Of a stretch of DNA of 64,000 nucleotides, positions 16,721 through 24,623 are shown piece by piece. The notes below the pieces were generated by a model. The model saw only the letters and a program-made list of their open reading frames with translations, did no database searches and was not told where the DNA came from. This stretch comes from JAKFWF01 sp963750535. Lineage in GTDB: Bacteria > Pseudomonadota > Alphaproteobacteria > Rhizobiales > Hyphomicrobiaceae. The stretch lies in the NCBI GenBank assembly GCA_963750535.1, contig CAVVRF010000025.1, positions 300,721-364,720 of the forward strand. The letters run 5' to 3'. Within the stretch, counting starts at the first letter, position 1. Each line of letters begins with the position of its first letter. Made by a program: the position numbers and the translations under genes.

Positions 16721-17038
16721 TCAGAGCTTGCAGATCGTCGCCTGTCCGACGCAGGTCACGCCGAGGCCGGTACCCTTGGTGCAACGGTACTTGGCAGGTG
16801 TGATCTTGTAGCCGGGCGTCGTCTTGTTCGCCATCCACGAGGCCCAAGCGCCCCAGTCGAACGACTGCAGGATCGCCTCGTAGGCCTGGAACTTGGCGCC
16901 GGCCTCGTCGCTGTTGGTGCCCTGGGCGGCCTTGTTGAAGCAGTTGCCCTTGGCGGCCTCGGCCGATTGCGGCAGGCCGGACACCAGTCCTGCACCCAGA
17001 ATTGCCGTTGCGGCGATCAGCAGTGTCGTCTTGCGCAT
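16721..17038 (-). CDS. Small secreted four-cysteine protein, member 3
   Basis: 105 residues from the ATG at 17038, with GAGGAG upstream. The signal peptide is TLLIAATAILGAGLVSGLPQSAEA. The mature chain has four Cys spaced C-x52-C-x9-C-x6-C (GNCFNKAAQGT, YRCTKG, VTCVGQ, ICKL) and a Trp-rich middle (FDWGAWASWMA). It is 26 bases upstream of the gene at 16428-16694 and ends in the same way (CK plus Leu), suggesting an old tandem duplication. The function is unknown. Confidence 0.72.
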   Translation of the reverse strand: MRKTTLLIAATAILGAGLVSGLPQSAEAAKGNCFNKAAQGTNSDEAGAKFQAYEAILQSFDWGAWASWMANKTTPGYKITPAKYRCTKGTGLGVTCVGQATICKL

Positions 17039-17189
17039 CGTTCGTCTCCTCGCGGTGCTTGGGGCTGGTTGGTAACCAAGTCGATTAACCATGCCGCATG
17101 CTGTGCCCGGCCCGCGAGGTGCTGTCGAGCGGTGGCTGCACTTTTTCGGTGCACGCGTTGCCGGCTGGCCATAGTTGACTCTGCAAGGC

Positions 17190-18068
17190 TCAGCCGCCCT
17201 GCTTCGGCCGGGCCAGTGCCTCGAGCCGAAATCCGGCGCCTTCGCCCTGGCCGAGCCGCGTGGCGAGTACCGGCAGCACCACCGCCAGCTGTGCCTCGAG
17301 CTGCCAGGGCGGATTGACGATCACAAGCCCGCAGCCGTTGAACTTCTCCGGATGGCGGGGCGTGCGCAGGAGCAGTTCCGCCACCAGGCAGTCGCGATCG
17401 CAGACCGCCGCGATGCCGCGATGAAAGCGGGCAACAAGCTTCGGGTCCTTGATCGGGTACCAGAGCAAGAAGGTTCCGGTCTCGAACCGGCTGATCGCTT
17501 CGCCCAGTCCCTCGGTCATGCGCACCAGCTCGCCAGGCTCCTCGAACGGTGGATCGACCAGCACGATGCCGCGACGCTCCTTCGGCGGCAGCAGCGACTT
17601 CAGGGCCGTCCAGCCGTCCAGTCCGAGCACCTTGACCTGTGGATCACGGGCAAAAAGCTCAGCCAGCCGCGCCCGATCGTCGGGATGCAGCTCGTTGGCG
17701 ACCAGCCGGTCGCCGCGCCGCATCAGGCGCCGCGCAATCAGCGGCGAGCCCGGATAGCGCGTGATCCGGTCCGGGCCGGCCGCTACGTTCTCGGCGGCGA
17801 TCAGATCGAGGTAGGGTGCGAGCACGTCCGCGACCTCGCCGGGCAGCGGGGCGGCATCGTTGCCGAAGATCCTGCCGATCCCCTGCCGCCATTCGCCGGT
17901 ACGCTCCGCCGGACCGTGGTTGAGGGCGTAGAATCCGACACCGGCATGCGTATCGATGATGCGGAACGGCGTATCCTTTGCCTTCAGCCGCTCGATCACG
18001 AGGCAGAGGATGACGTGCTTCAGCACGTCGGCGAAGTTGCCGGCATGGTAGACGTGGCGATAGTTCAT
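17190..18068 (-). CDS. rlmJ: 23S rRNA (adenine(2030)-N6)-methyltransferase RlmJ
   Basis: 292 residues from the ATG at 18068, giving the characteristic N-terminus MNYRHVYHAGNFADVLKHVI; the upstream extension to 18212 is not conserved-looking. Family landmarks are IIDTHAGVGFY (SAM-binding motif I), the catalytic DPPFE in RGIVLVDPPFEEPGE and the C-terminal GCGLVIVNPPW. RlmJ methylates A2030 of 23S rRNA on protein-free rRNA. The length is normal. The gene is monocistronic and divergent from the MFS gene. Confidence 0.94.
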   Translation of the reverse strand: MNYRHVYHAGNFADVLKHVILCLVIERLKAKDTPFRIIDTHAGVGFYALNHGPAERTGEWRQGIGRIFGNDAAPLPGEVADVLAPYLDLIAAENVAAGPDRITRYPGSPLIARRLMRRGDRLVANELHPDDRARLAELFARDPQVKVLGLDGWTALKSLLPPKERRGIVLVDPPFEEPGELVRMTEGLGEAISRFETGTFLLWYPIKDPKLVARFHRGIAAVCDRDCLVAELLLRTPRHPEKFNGCGLVIVNPPWQLEAQLAVVLPVLATRLGQGEGAGFRLEALARPKQGG

Positions 18069-18202
18069 GCTGTGTCTGCCTACATCGACCAGCCGACAAT
18101 TGCACGCGGGTTCGCACAAAACTCTTGCCAGCGGCCGGGCGGCCTCACAAGACGGTCGGGTCGCGGCAATCGAAGCGGCTGAGGGCCACGGGGGACAGAC
18201 TG

Positions 18203-19603
18203 ATGGCGGCACCGACGATCGAGGCGAGCAAATCCTCGCCTGCTGGCATGGCGCGTTCCGTGCCGAAGCGGGCGCTTGCCGGCTGGGTCATGTTCGAGTG
18301 GGCGACGCAGCCGTTCTACACGCTGATCGTGACATTCCTGTTCGGCCCCTATTTCGTGAATACGGTCGTCGGCGACAAGGCGCATGGCCAGGCTCTGTGG
18401 GGCTATGCCGCCGCGGTCGCCGGCGTCCTGATCGCGATCGGCAGCCCGCTGCTCGGCGCCTTGGCCGACGTGAAGGGCCGGCGCAAACCGTGGCTCGCGC
18501 TCTTTGTCGTCGTGCTGGCCGCCAGCATGTGCACGCTGTGGCTGGCGACGCCCGGACTTGCCGGCGCGAACTTGTGGCTGATCCTCGCCGCGTTCGTGGT
18601 CGCCAGCGCGGTGGCCGAGTTCGCCGTCGTGTTCTTCAACGCGATGATGCCGACGCTGGTGCCGCGCGACAAGCTCGGCAAGCTGTCCGGCACCGGCTGG
18701 GCAATGGGCTACGTCGGCGGCCTCGTCGCCCTGATCTTCATGGCCGGTTTCGTCGCCACCGATCCGGTCAGCGGCAAGACCCTGCTCGGACTGGCGCCGG
18801 TAATCGAGCTCAATGCGGCGACGCATGAGAGCGACCGGTTGGTGGGCCCGTTCGCCGCGGCCTGGCTGCTGGTGTTCGCCCTGCCGCTGTTCCTGTTCAC
18901 GCCCGATGCGCCCAGGCATACGACCGGCACCAGCGTCGTCGACGGCCTCAGCAGCTTCTGGTCCACCGTCAAGGCACTGCCGGCACACCCCGAGATCCTG
19001 ACGTTCCTGATCGCCCGCATGACCTTCAGCGACGGTCTCAGCGCAATCTTCGTGTTCGGCGGAATCTACGGCTCGGCGATCTTCGACTGGGGCCTCAAGG
19101 AGCAAGGTATTTTCGGCATCGTCGTCGTGCTGGTGGGCGCGGTCGGCGCCTTCATCGGCGGGTTTCTCGACGACAGGATCGGGTCGAAGCGCGTCATCAT
19201 CCTTGCCCTGCTCGTGATCATCGCCGGCGCCGTGGGCATCCTATCGGTGGACAAGTCGCATGTGCTGTTCACGCAGGTGGTGCCGCCGAAGGTGCCCGGC
19301 AGTGCGCCGTTCTCCTCGATCGGCGAGCGGGTGTTCCTGCTGTTTGCGTTGATGATCGGGCTCGTCGCCGCGCCGGTGCAGGCGTCGAGCCGCAGCTTGA
19401 TCGCGCGGCTCGCTCCAGCCGAACGGGTCACCCAGTTCTTCGGGCTGTTCGCGTTCTCGGGCAAGGCTACGGCGTTCGCCGCGCCGCTGGTGGTCGGCTA
19501 CGTGACCACATGGAGCGGGGACCAGCGAATGGGCATGGCCTCGATCTTGATCTTCCTCGTCATCGGTGTCCTGCTGATGGCGCTGGTGCGGGAGCGGCGT
19601 TAG
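18203..19603 (+). CDS. MFS transporter, UMF1/Atg22-like
   Basis: 466 residues from the ATG at 18203, with GGGGGA upstream. Twelve hydrophobic segments are visible. The N-terminal WVMFEWATQPFYTLIVTFLFGPYF and the loop LGALADVKGRRKPWL (MFS motif A) are typical of the UMF1/Atg22-like branch, whose eukaryotic members release amino acids from the vacuole. ALMIGLVAAPVQASSRSLIARLAP near residue 390 is also typical. The substrate in bacteria is generally unknown. A gap of 33 bases separates it from the tonB-like gene. Confidence 0.85.
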   Translation: MAAPTIEASKSSPAGMARSVPKRALAGWVMFEWATQPFYTLIVTFLFGPYFVNTVVGDKAHGQALWGYAAAVAGVLIAIGSPLLGALADVKGRRKPWLALFVVVLAASMCTLWLATPGLAGANLWLILAAFVVASAVAEFAVVFFNAMMPTLVPRDKLGKLSGTGWAMGYVGGLVALIFMAGFVATDPVSGKTLLGLAPVIELNAATHESDRLVGPFAAAWLLVFALPLFLFTPDAPRHTTGTSVVDGLSSFWSTVKALPAHPEILTFLIARMTFSDGLSAIFVFGGIYGSAIFDWGLKEQGIFGIVVVLVGAVGAFIGGFLDDRIGSKRVIILALLVIIAGAVGILSVDKSHVLFTQVVPPKVPGSAPFSSIGERVFLLFALMIGLVAAPVQASSRSLIARLAPAERVTQFFGLFAFSGKATAFAAPLVVGYVTTWSGDQRMGMASILIFLVIGVLLMALVRERR

Positions 19604-19636
19604 GCCTCGGCATAGGCAAACCGGCCGCTTGACCTG

Positions 19637-20632
19637 ATGGCCGCCGTCGTCTCATTAGAGGCCATGAATTCGGTCCCCGACATTGCCATTGCGCCGGGTG
19701 ACGATATCGCCGTGGCACAACCCGGCGAAGGCGTCGGCCTGTTGCCGGATCTGCCGATCATTCCACCGACCGAGGCGCCGGATACCGCCAACTGGATCAG
19801 GTGTGTCGCGGCGGCTGTATTTCTGCATGCTGTGGTCTTGATCGGCCTCAACTGGCCGGTGCCGGACAATGCGCTCGGCGGCGGCGGCACCGATCTCGAG
19901 GCGATCAGCGTCGACGTGGTCGAGGCGTCGGCGCTCGAGACTGCAATCGATCCCAAGCCGACCGGTGCTGCCGCCTCCACGAGCCGGCTGGCCGAGCGCG
20001 AAGGCTCGGATCGCGAGCAGCAGGCGTCAGCCGATGCCGCCGACCGCATGCCCGAGCCGAGACCGGAGGCCGCCGCGCCGGCGGCGACGGCCGATCTCGT
20101 CATTCCTGATTTCGAGGTGAAGCCCGAGCCGCCCGCCGCTGACGTGCCCGCGGTCGCGATCGCACCGGTGAAGGCTGAGCAGGCGAGCGATGCCACCGAA
20201 CCGCGCGCCGAGGCCGATACGCAGCCGAAGCCCGCAGCGGCTGCGACGGCCAGCGCCCCTTCGGAGGCGGCAGCGGCCGAGCAATTGGGTGGAGCCGCCT
20301 CGCGCAGCACCTCGGTGGTCGATATGGCAGCGCCGTCGGCGGCCGCCGCGATCACCGGCGAGCTCGGCGCCTATGCGCGGCTTGTCCAGCAAGCTGTCGC
20401 CAAGGCACCTCCGCGCGTATCGTCCGGGGTCGGAGCGCGCGGCAGCGTCGTGATCAACTTCGCACTCGGCCTCGACGGCACGCTGCTGCGCGCGCAGGTG
20501 CTGACATCGAGCGGCAACCCGACGCTCGACGAGGCCGCGCTTGCCGCCGTCCGCAGGGCAAAATTTCCACCACCGCCGGCTGGATCGCAGCTGGCACAAC
20601 TGGTCTACAATTTTCCGGTGCGATACCGCTGA
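19637..20632 (+). CDS. TonB-family energy-transducer-like protein
   Basis: 331 residues; the ATG at 19664 is an alternative start. An unusually long soluble N-terminus (about 55 residues) precedes the membrane anchor VAAAVFLHAVVLIGLNWPV. A long Ala/Pro/Glu-rich periplasmic spacer follows, and the TonB C-terminal domain (GARGSVVINFALGLDGTLLR, SSGNPTLDEAALAAVRRAKFP) lies at about 260-331. TonB couples the proton motive force to outer-membrane receptors, but no exbB, exbD or receptor gene is adjacent. It could instead be a TonB-like envelope protein. Confidence 0.85.
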   Translation: MAAVVSLEAMNSVPDIAIAPGDDIAVAQPGEGVGLLPDLPIIPPTEAPDTANWIRCVAAAVFLHAVVLIGLNWPVPDNALGGGGTDLEAISVDVVEASALETAIDPKPTGAAASTSRLAEREGSDREQQASADAADRMPEPRPEAAAPAATADLVIPDFEVKPEPPAADVPAVAIAPVKAEQASDATEPRAEADTQPKPAAAATASAPSEAAAAEQLGGAASRSTSVVDMAAPSAAAAITGELGAYARLVQQAVAKAPPRVSSGVGARGSVVINFALGLDGTLLRAQVLTSSGNPTLDEAALAAVRRAKFPPPPAGSQLAQLVYNFPVRYR

Positions 20633-20720
20633 GGGGCCTGCAGATGACGCCGCCGATCGGGTAACGAGCAAGGGACTTGCGCCGGGGATGGCCGGCGAAT
20701 TCCGGGGGTTAAGGCAGATC

Positions 20721-22343
20721 ATGACAAATCTTGCTCGCACGCTCGATCAACTGAAGCGGCGCTATGACGTCGTGATCATCGGCTCCGGCTATGGCGGCGG
20801 CGTGTCGGCGTCGCGGCTCTCGCGGGCCGGCAAGCGTGTCGCCGTGCTCGAACGCGGCCGTGAGGTGCCGACCGGCGGCTTTCCATCCAAGTTCCCGGAG
20901 TTGCGGGCCGAGATGCGGGTGACCGGCAAGCGCATGCGGACCGGCTCGGAGACCGCGCTGTTCGACGTGCGCCTGGGCGAGGACATGCACGTGCTGGTCG
21001 GCTGCGGCCTCGGCGGCGGCTCGCTGGTCAATGCCGGCGTCTCGCTGCGCCCCGACAGCCGCGTCTTTGCCGATGCGATCTGGCCAGGGCAGATCAACCA
21101 GGACGGGCTGCTCGACGAGGGCTACCGGCGGGCCGAGAGCTGGCTTCGTCCGGCGAGCGATCCGCAAGCGGCCGCCCATACCAAGTTCCAGGCGCTGGCC
21201 AAGGCTGGCGCCGCCCTCGGTGCCGCGCCGGTGCCACCGCGGATCGCGATCAGCTTCGAGGACACGACCAATGCGGCCGGCATCCACCAGGCCGCCTGTA
21301 CCCGCTGCGGCGACTGCTGCGCCGGCTGCAACGTCGGCGCCAAGAATACCGTCGCGTTGACCTATCTGCCGGATGCCGTGAAGCACGGCGCCGAGTTGTT
21401 CACACATGCCAGGGCGAGCTTCATTGCACGCGACGCCGGCGGCGGGTGGACGGTCCATATCGAGCCCGTCGGCGCCAAGGGCGGCGTGCCGTTAACGGTC
21501 AGCGCCGACATGGTCATCGTCTCGGCGGGAACGCTCGGCTCGACCGAGATCCTGCTGCGCTCGCGCGAGCGCGGCTTGGCGCTGTCGGATCGCGTGGGTC
21601 ATCGCTTCTCGGCCAACGGCGACATCATCGCCTTCGGCTACGGCGCGAAGATTCCGGTCAATTCGATCGGCTTCGGCCACCCGGCAAAGGTCGACATGCC
21701 GCCGATCGGCGCGTCGGTCTCGGGTCAGCTCGAGATATGCGACCCAGCCGAGCTTGCGAACGAGGTCCGCATCCAGGAGGGCGCCGTGCCGTCGGCCATG
21801 GCGCCGATCCTGCCGGTGATGTTCGTACCGAACGGCCGGCTGCTCGGCGCTTTGCAGAGCCTGGTGTCCGGTGTCTACAAGGGTCCTTTTGCGAGCATGC
21901 AGACATTCTTCGCCGTCAGCCACGATTCGGCCTCGGGCCGGTTCTCGCTCGAGAACGACAGCCTGACGCTGCACTGGCCGGGGGCCCGCGACGAGCCGGT
22001 CTACCGGCGGCTCGACGAATTGCTGGGACGACTGGTCACCAGTGTCGGCGGATCGTACGTGAAGAACCCGCTCGCCGGCACGGTCATGGGACACCAGCCG
22101 GCGACGGCGCATCCGCTCGGCGGTGTCGCGATGGGGCGCGAGGCCGCCGACGGCGTGATCAATCACAAGGGCGAGGTGTTCTCGAACGCCAGCTCGACCG
22201 CGGTGCACAAGGGCCTCTACGTGGTCGACGGCTCCATCATTCCGCGCTCGCTCGGCGTCAATCCGCTGCTCACCATCACCGCGCTCGCCGAGCGCACCAT
22301 GCTGCACATGGCGCAAGACCACGGCCTGCGGTTTTCAATCTAG
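20721..22343 (+). CDS. GMC oxidoreductase with cysteine cluster (cholesterol-oxidase-like)
   Basis: 540 residues from the ATG at 20721. The FAD motif is YDVVIIGSGYGGGVSASRLS (GxGxxG) near the N-terminus. GCGLGGGSLVNAGVSLRP at about 95-112 corresponds to the GMC signature region. A cysteine cluster C193-x2-C196-x2-C199-C200-x2-C203 (ACTRCGDCCAGCNVG) resembles a ferredoxin-type ligand set and occurs in the cholesterol-oxidase-like GMC branch. The C-terminus has HPLGGVAMG and VVDGSIIPRSLGVNPLLTI, containing the catalytic His. The substrate is unknown; a sterol or other bulky alcohol is only a family guess. It is a different lineage from the GMC gene at 6680. Confidence 0.85.
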   Translation: MTNLARTLDQLKRRYDVVIIGSGYGGGVSASRLSRAGKRVAVLERGREVPTGGFPSKFPELRAEMRVTGKRMRTGSETALFDVRLGEDMHVLVGCGLGGGSLVNAGVSLRPDSRVFADAIWPGQINQDGLLDEGYRRAESWLRPASDPQAAAHTKFQALAKAGAALGAAPVPPRIAISFEDTTNAAGIHQAACTRCGDCCAGCNVGAKNTVALTYLPDAVKHGAELFTHARASFIARDAGGGWTVHIEPVGAKGGVPLTVSADMVIVSAGTLGSTEILLRSRERGLALSDRVGHRFSANGDIIAFGYGAKIPVNSIGFGHPAKVDMPPIGASVSGQLEICDPAELANEVRIQEGAVPSAMAPILPVMFVPNGRLLGALQSLVSGVYKGPFASMQTFFAVSHDSASGRFSLENDSLTLHWPGARDEPVYRRLDELLGRLVTSVGGSYVKNPLAGTVMGHQPATAHPLGGVAMGREAADGVINHKGEVFSNASSTAVHKGLYVVDGSIIPRSLGVNPLLTITALAERTMLHMAQDHGLRFSI

Positions 22344-22355
22344 CGCCGCGGCCGT

Positions 22356-22628
22356 TCACACCAGCAATTCGAGCGGCTTCAGGTTGCGCACCGCGCATCC
22401 GGGAGGCGGGCTGTCCGGACGGACCGGCACCATCGGCGGCGGCGGCATGATGCTCATGCCCGGCGGCGGGGTCAACGGGGCGGGGCCCTGCGCTTCCGCC
22501 TCGGATTGAGCCGCGGGCGGCGCCGAAGGCAGTACGGTATCGGTGGCGAGCGCCACCCCCGTCACGGCCAGCAGCGGCAGAAGCGAACCCAGCAAGGTGC
22601 GCATCATCAAATGAAATACCCCAAGCAT
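22356..22628 (-). CDS. Small proline-rich secreted protein (putative)
   Basis: 90 residues if started at the ATG at 22628, which has GGGAG upstream. A hydrophobic signal-like segment (LLGSLLPLLAVTGVALA) precedes a Pro/Ala/Met-rich tail (PPPGMSIMPPPPMVPVRP) ending in PPPGCAVRNLKPLELLV. It is convergent with the GMC gene, 12 bases from its stop. No family was recognised; composition and a plausible signal peptide are the only support. Confidence 0.45.
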   Translation of the reverse strand: MLGVFHLMMRTLLGSLLPLLAVTGVALATDTVLPSAPPAAQSEAEAQGPAPLTPPPGMSIMPPPPMVPVRPDSPPPGCAVRNLKPLELLV

Positions 22629-22804
22629 GACCGGGACACTCCCGATATCTGTTGAGTGTGCTGACGCGGAGCACTCGAGTCGACATTTCGTCAAAGTGTA
22701 CCAAATCGATACATGCTTGAACATAGCTGGCCCTCCGCACGGGTTGGCGCTAAAATTGCTCCACGTCCTGGCGTTCAACATTCAAGTCACCCAGGACCAA
22801 TGAC

Positions 22805-23038
22805 ATGACGGCCAGCTCAGCCCTCAAATGGCATCCCGACGAGGATGTCACCCCCAGCCCGAAAGACGTGGAGACGATGGCTTGCGTGCTTGAGGGCCGC
22901 CACGGTCAGTTCGCCGCCGACGTTGCCGAATTTTTTGCCGCCGTACACGGACAAGGCAACGATGCAGGCCGCACGTGGGCGTGGGCGGGTGTGGCCGAGG
23001 TCGTAAGGCATCGCCAACGCCTCCGGATGCAGGGTTGA
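22805..23038 (+). CDS. Short hypothetical protein
   Basis: 77 residues from an ATG at 22805. The sequence is ordinary and soluble (DVETMACVLEGRHGQFAADV, VAEFFAAVHGQG). It sits alone between a minus-strand gene and the flippase, in the same direction as the latter. It could be a real small gene or a chance open frame in GC-rich DNA. No family was recognised. Confidence 0.4.
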   Translation: MTASSALKWHPDEDVTPSPKDVETMACVLEGRHGQFAADVAEFFAAVHGQGNDAGRTWAWAGVAEVVRHRQRLRMQG

Positions 23039-23118
23039 AGCTCAGGCAAGATTTGTGAGCGGGTGGTCGCCCGACGGTGCCGCTGCGCGGCTTGCCAGGC
23101 CAGGAACTCAGCAAGAAT

Positions 23119-24522
23119 ATGTCAACGCCTGATATGATCGCCCACAGCCCTGCGCCCGGCGCGCTCGATGTAGCGCGCGAGGTGCTCGGATCGGCGCGCG
23201 CGATGCTGGTCGGCGGCAGCGGTCGCGCCCGCATCCAGCGCAACGCCGTCATCGCATTTTCCGTTCGCATTGCCAGTGCGGCGATCATCTATCTGTCGCA
23301 GATCGTTCTGGCCCGCTGGATGGGCAGCTTCGAATATGGCGTCTACGTCTCGGTGTGGACCTGGGTGCTGGTTCTTGGAGGTCTGTCGCACCTCGGCCTC
23401 AACATGGGCGTGATCCGCCTGTTGCCAGCCTACAAGGAGGAAGGTCGCGACGACCTTCAGCGCGGCTTGATGCGGGGCAGCCGCCTGCTCGCTTTCGGCG
23501 TCGGCACTCTGATCGCGATCGCGGCCATAGTCGGCGTCCATCTGCTCGGACCACTGATCGAATCGTCCTATGTGCTGCCGCTCTATGTGGCGCTGGTCTG
23601 CGTGCCCATGTACGCCGTGACCGATGTTCAGGATGGTATCGGCCGCGGCAAGGCCTGGATCACTCTGGCGCTGCTGCCGCCCTACGTCATGCGCCCGCTG
23701 CTGCTGCTCGGAGCGATGGTCGTCGCGCACGCCTGCGGGCTGCCGATGGAAGCAAGCACCGCGGCCGTCGCCGCGATCGTGGCGACCTGGATTACCGCAA
23801 TAGTGCAGCTGGGGCTCATCAACCGCCGGGCCGCCGCCGAGCTGGCTGCAACTGCGGCACGCTACGATTTCCGACGCTGGCTCACCATCTCGCTGCCGCT
23901 GCTGGTGATCGGCGCCTGCGAGATCGTGATGCAGACGGCGGACGTGCTCATCGTCTCGCACTATCTGTCGCCGACCGACGTTGCGATCTATTTCGCCGCG
24001 GCGAAGACCATGAGCCTGGTGCTGTTCGTTCACTACGCGGTCGGCAGTGCCGCTGCGAGCCAATTCGCCGCGCTGCACGCACGCGGCGATCGTGCGTCGC
24101 TGCAGCCGCTTGTGTCGGATGCGGTGCGCTGGACGTTCTGGCCGTCGCTCGCCGGCGCCATGGTGCTGCTGACATTGGGGTGGCCGCTGCTGAGTCTGTT
24201 CGGCGCCGGTTTCACCAGCGGCTACCCGGTAATGGTGGTGCTAGTGGGTGGCTTGCTGTTCCGGGCGGCGATGGGCCCGTCCGAATTCCTCCTCAACATG
24301 ATGGGGCAGCAGAAGATGTGCGCGACGGTGCTCGCGGTCACGGCGGCGCTCGACGTGAGCCTCAACTTCGCGCTGGTGCCGTCCTTCGGCCTCATCGGCG
24401 CGGCGGCGGCGACGGCGATCGCCCTGATGTTCGCGGCCACCATGCACAATCTCGTCGCCCGGCGGCGGCTCGGCGTCAGGCTGTCGATCCTGTCCAACAT
24501 GACCCGGGCCGAGCGCCGATAG
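23119..24522 (+). CDS. Wzx/MATE-like oligosaccharide flippase
   Basis: 467 residues from the ATG at 23119. It is a polytopic membrane protein with about 12-14 helices. The N-terminal IAFSVRIASAAIIYLSQIVLARWMG is typical of the polysaccharide-biosynthesis (Wzx) family, as are MQTADVLIVSHYLSPTDVAIYF in the middle and FGLIGAAAATAIALMFAATMHN at the end. Such proteins flip undecaprenyl- or lipid-linked oligosaccharides across the inner membrane. No glycosyltransferase cluster adjoins it, so the substrate is unknown. The antiporter gene follows after about 100 bases. Confidence 0.85.
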   Translation: MSTPDMIAHSPAPGALDVAREVLGSARAMLVGGSGRARIQRNAVIAFSVRIASAAIIYLSQIVLARWMGSFEYGVYVSVWTWVLVLGGLSHLGLNMGVIRLLPAYKEEGRDDLQRGLMRGSRLLAFGVGTLIAIAAIVGVHLLGPLIESSYVLPLYVALVCVPMYAVTDVQDGIGRGKAWITLALLPPYVMRPLLLLGAMVVAHACGLPMEASTAAVAAIVATWITAIVQLGLINRRAAAELAATAARYDFRRWLTISLPLLVIGACEIVMQTADVLIVSHYLSPTDVAIYFAAAKTMSLVLFVHYAVGSAAASQFAALHARGDRASLQPLVSDAVRWTFWPSLAGAMVLLTLGWPLLSLFGAGFTSGYPVMVVLVGGLLFRAAMGPSEFLLNMMGQQKMCATVLAVTAALDVSLNFALVPSFGLIGAAAATAIALMFAATMHNLVARRRLGVRLSILSNMTRAERR

Positions 24523-24623
24523 CAGTCGATTGCTGCGGGCAATGCTCGGTCCGGCGGCGCGAAGAAATATTCCGCCGCCTCGAATTGGCCTATGACTGCT
24601 TCTCCATCAGCTGGAGTCTCCAG

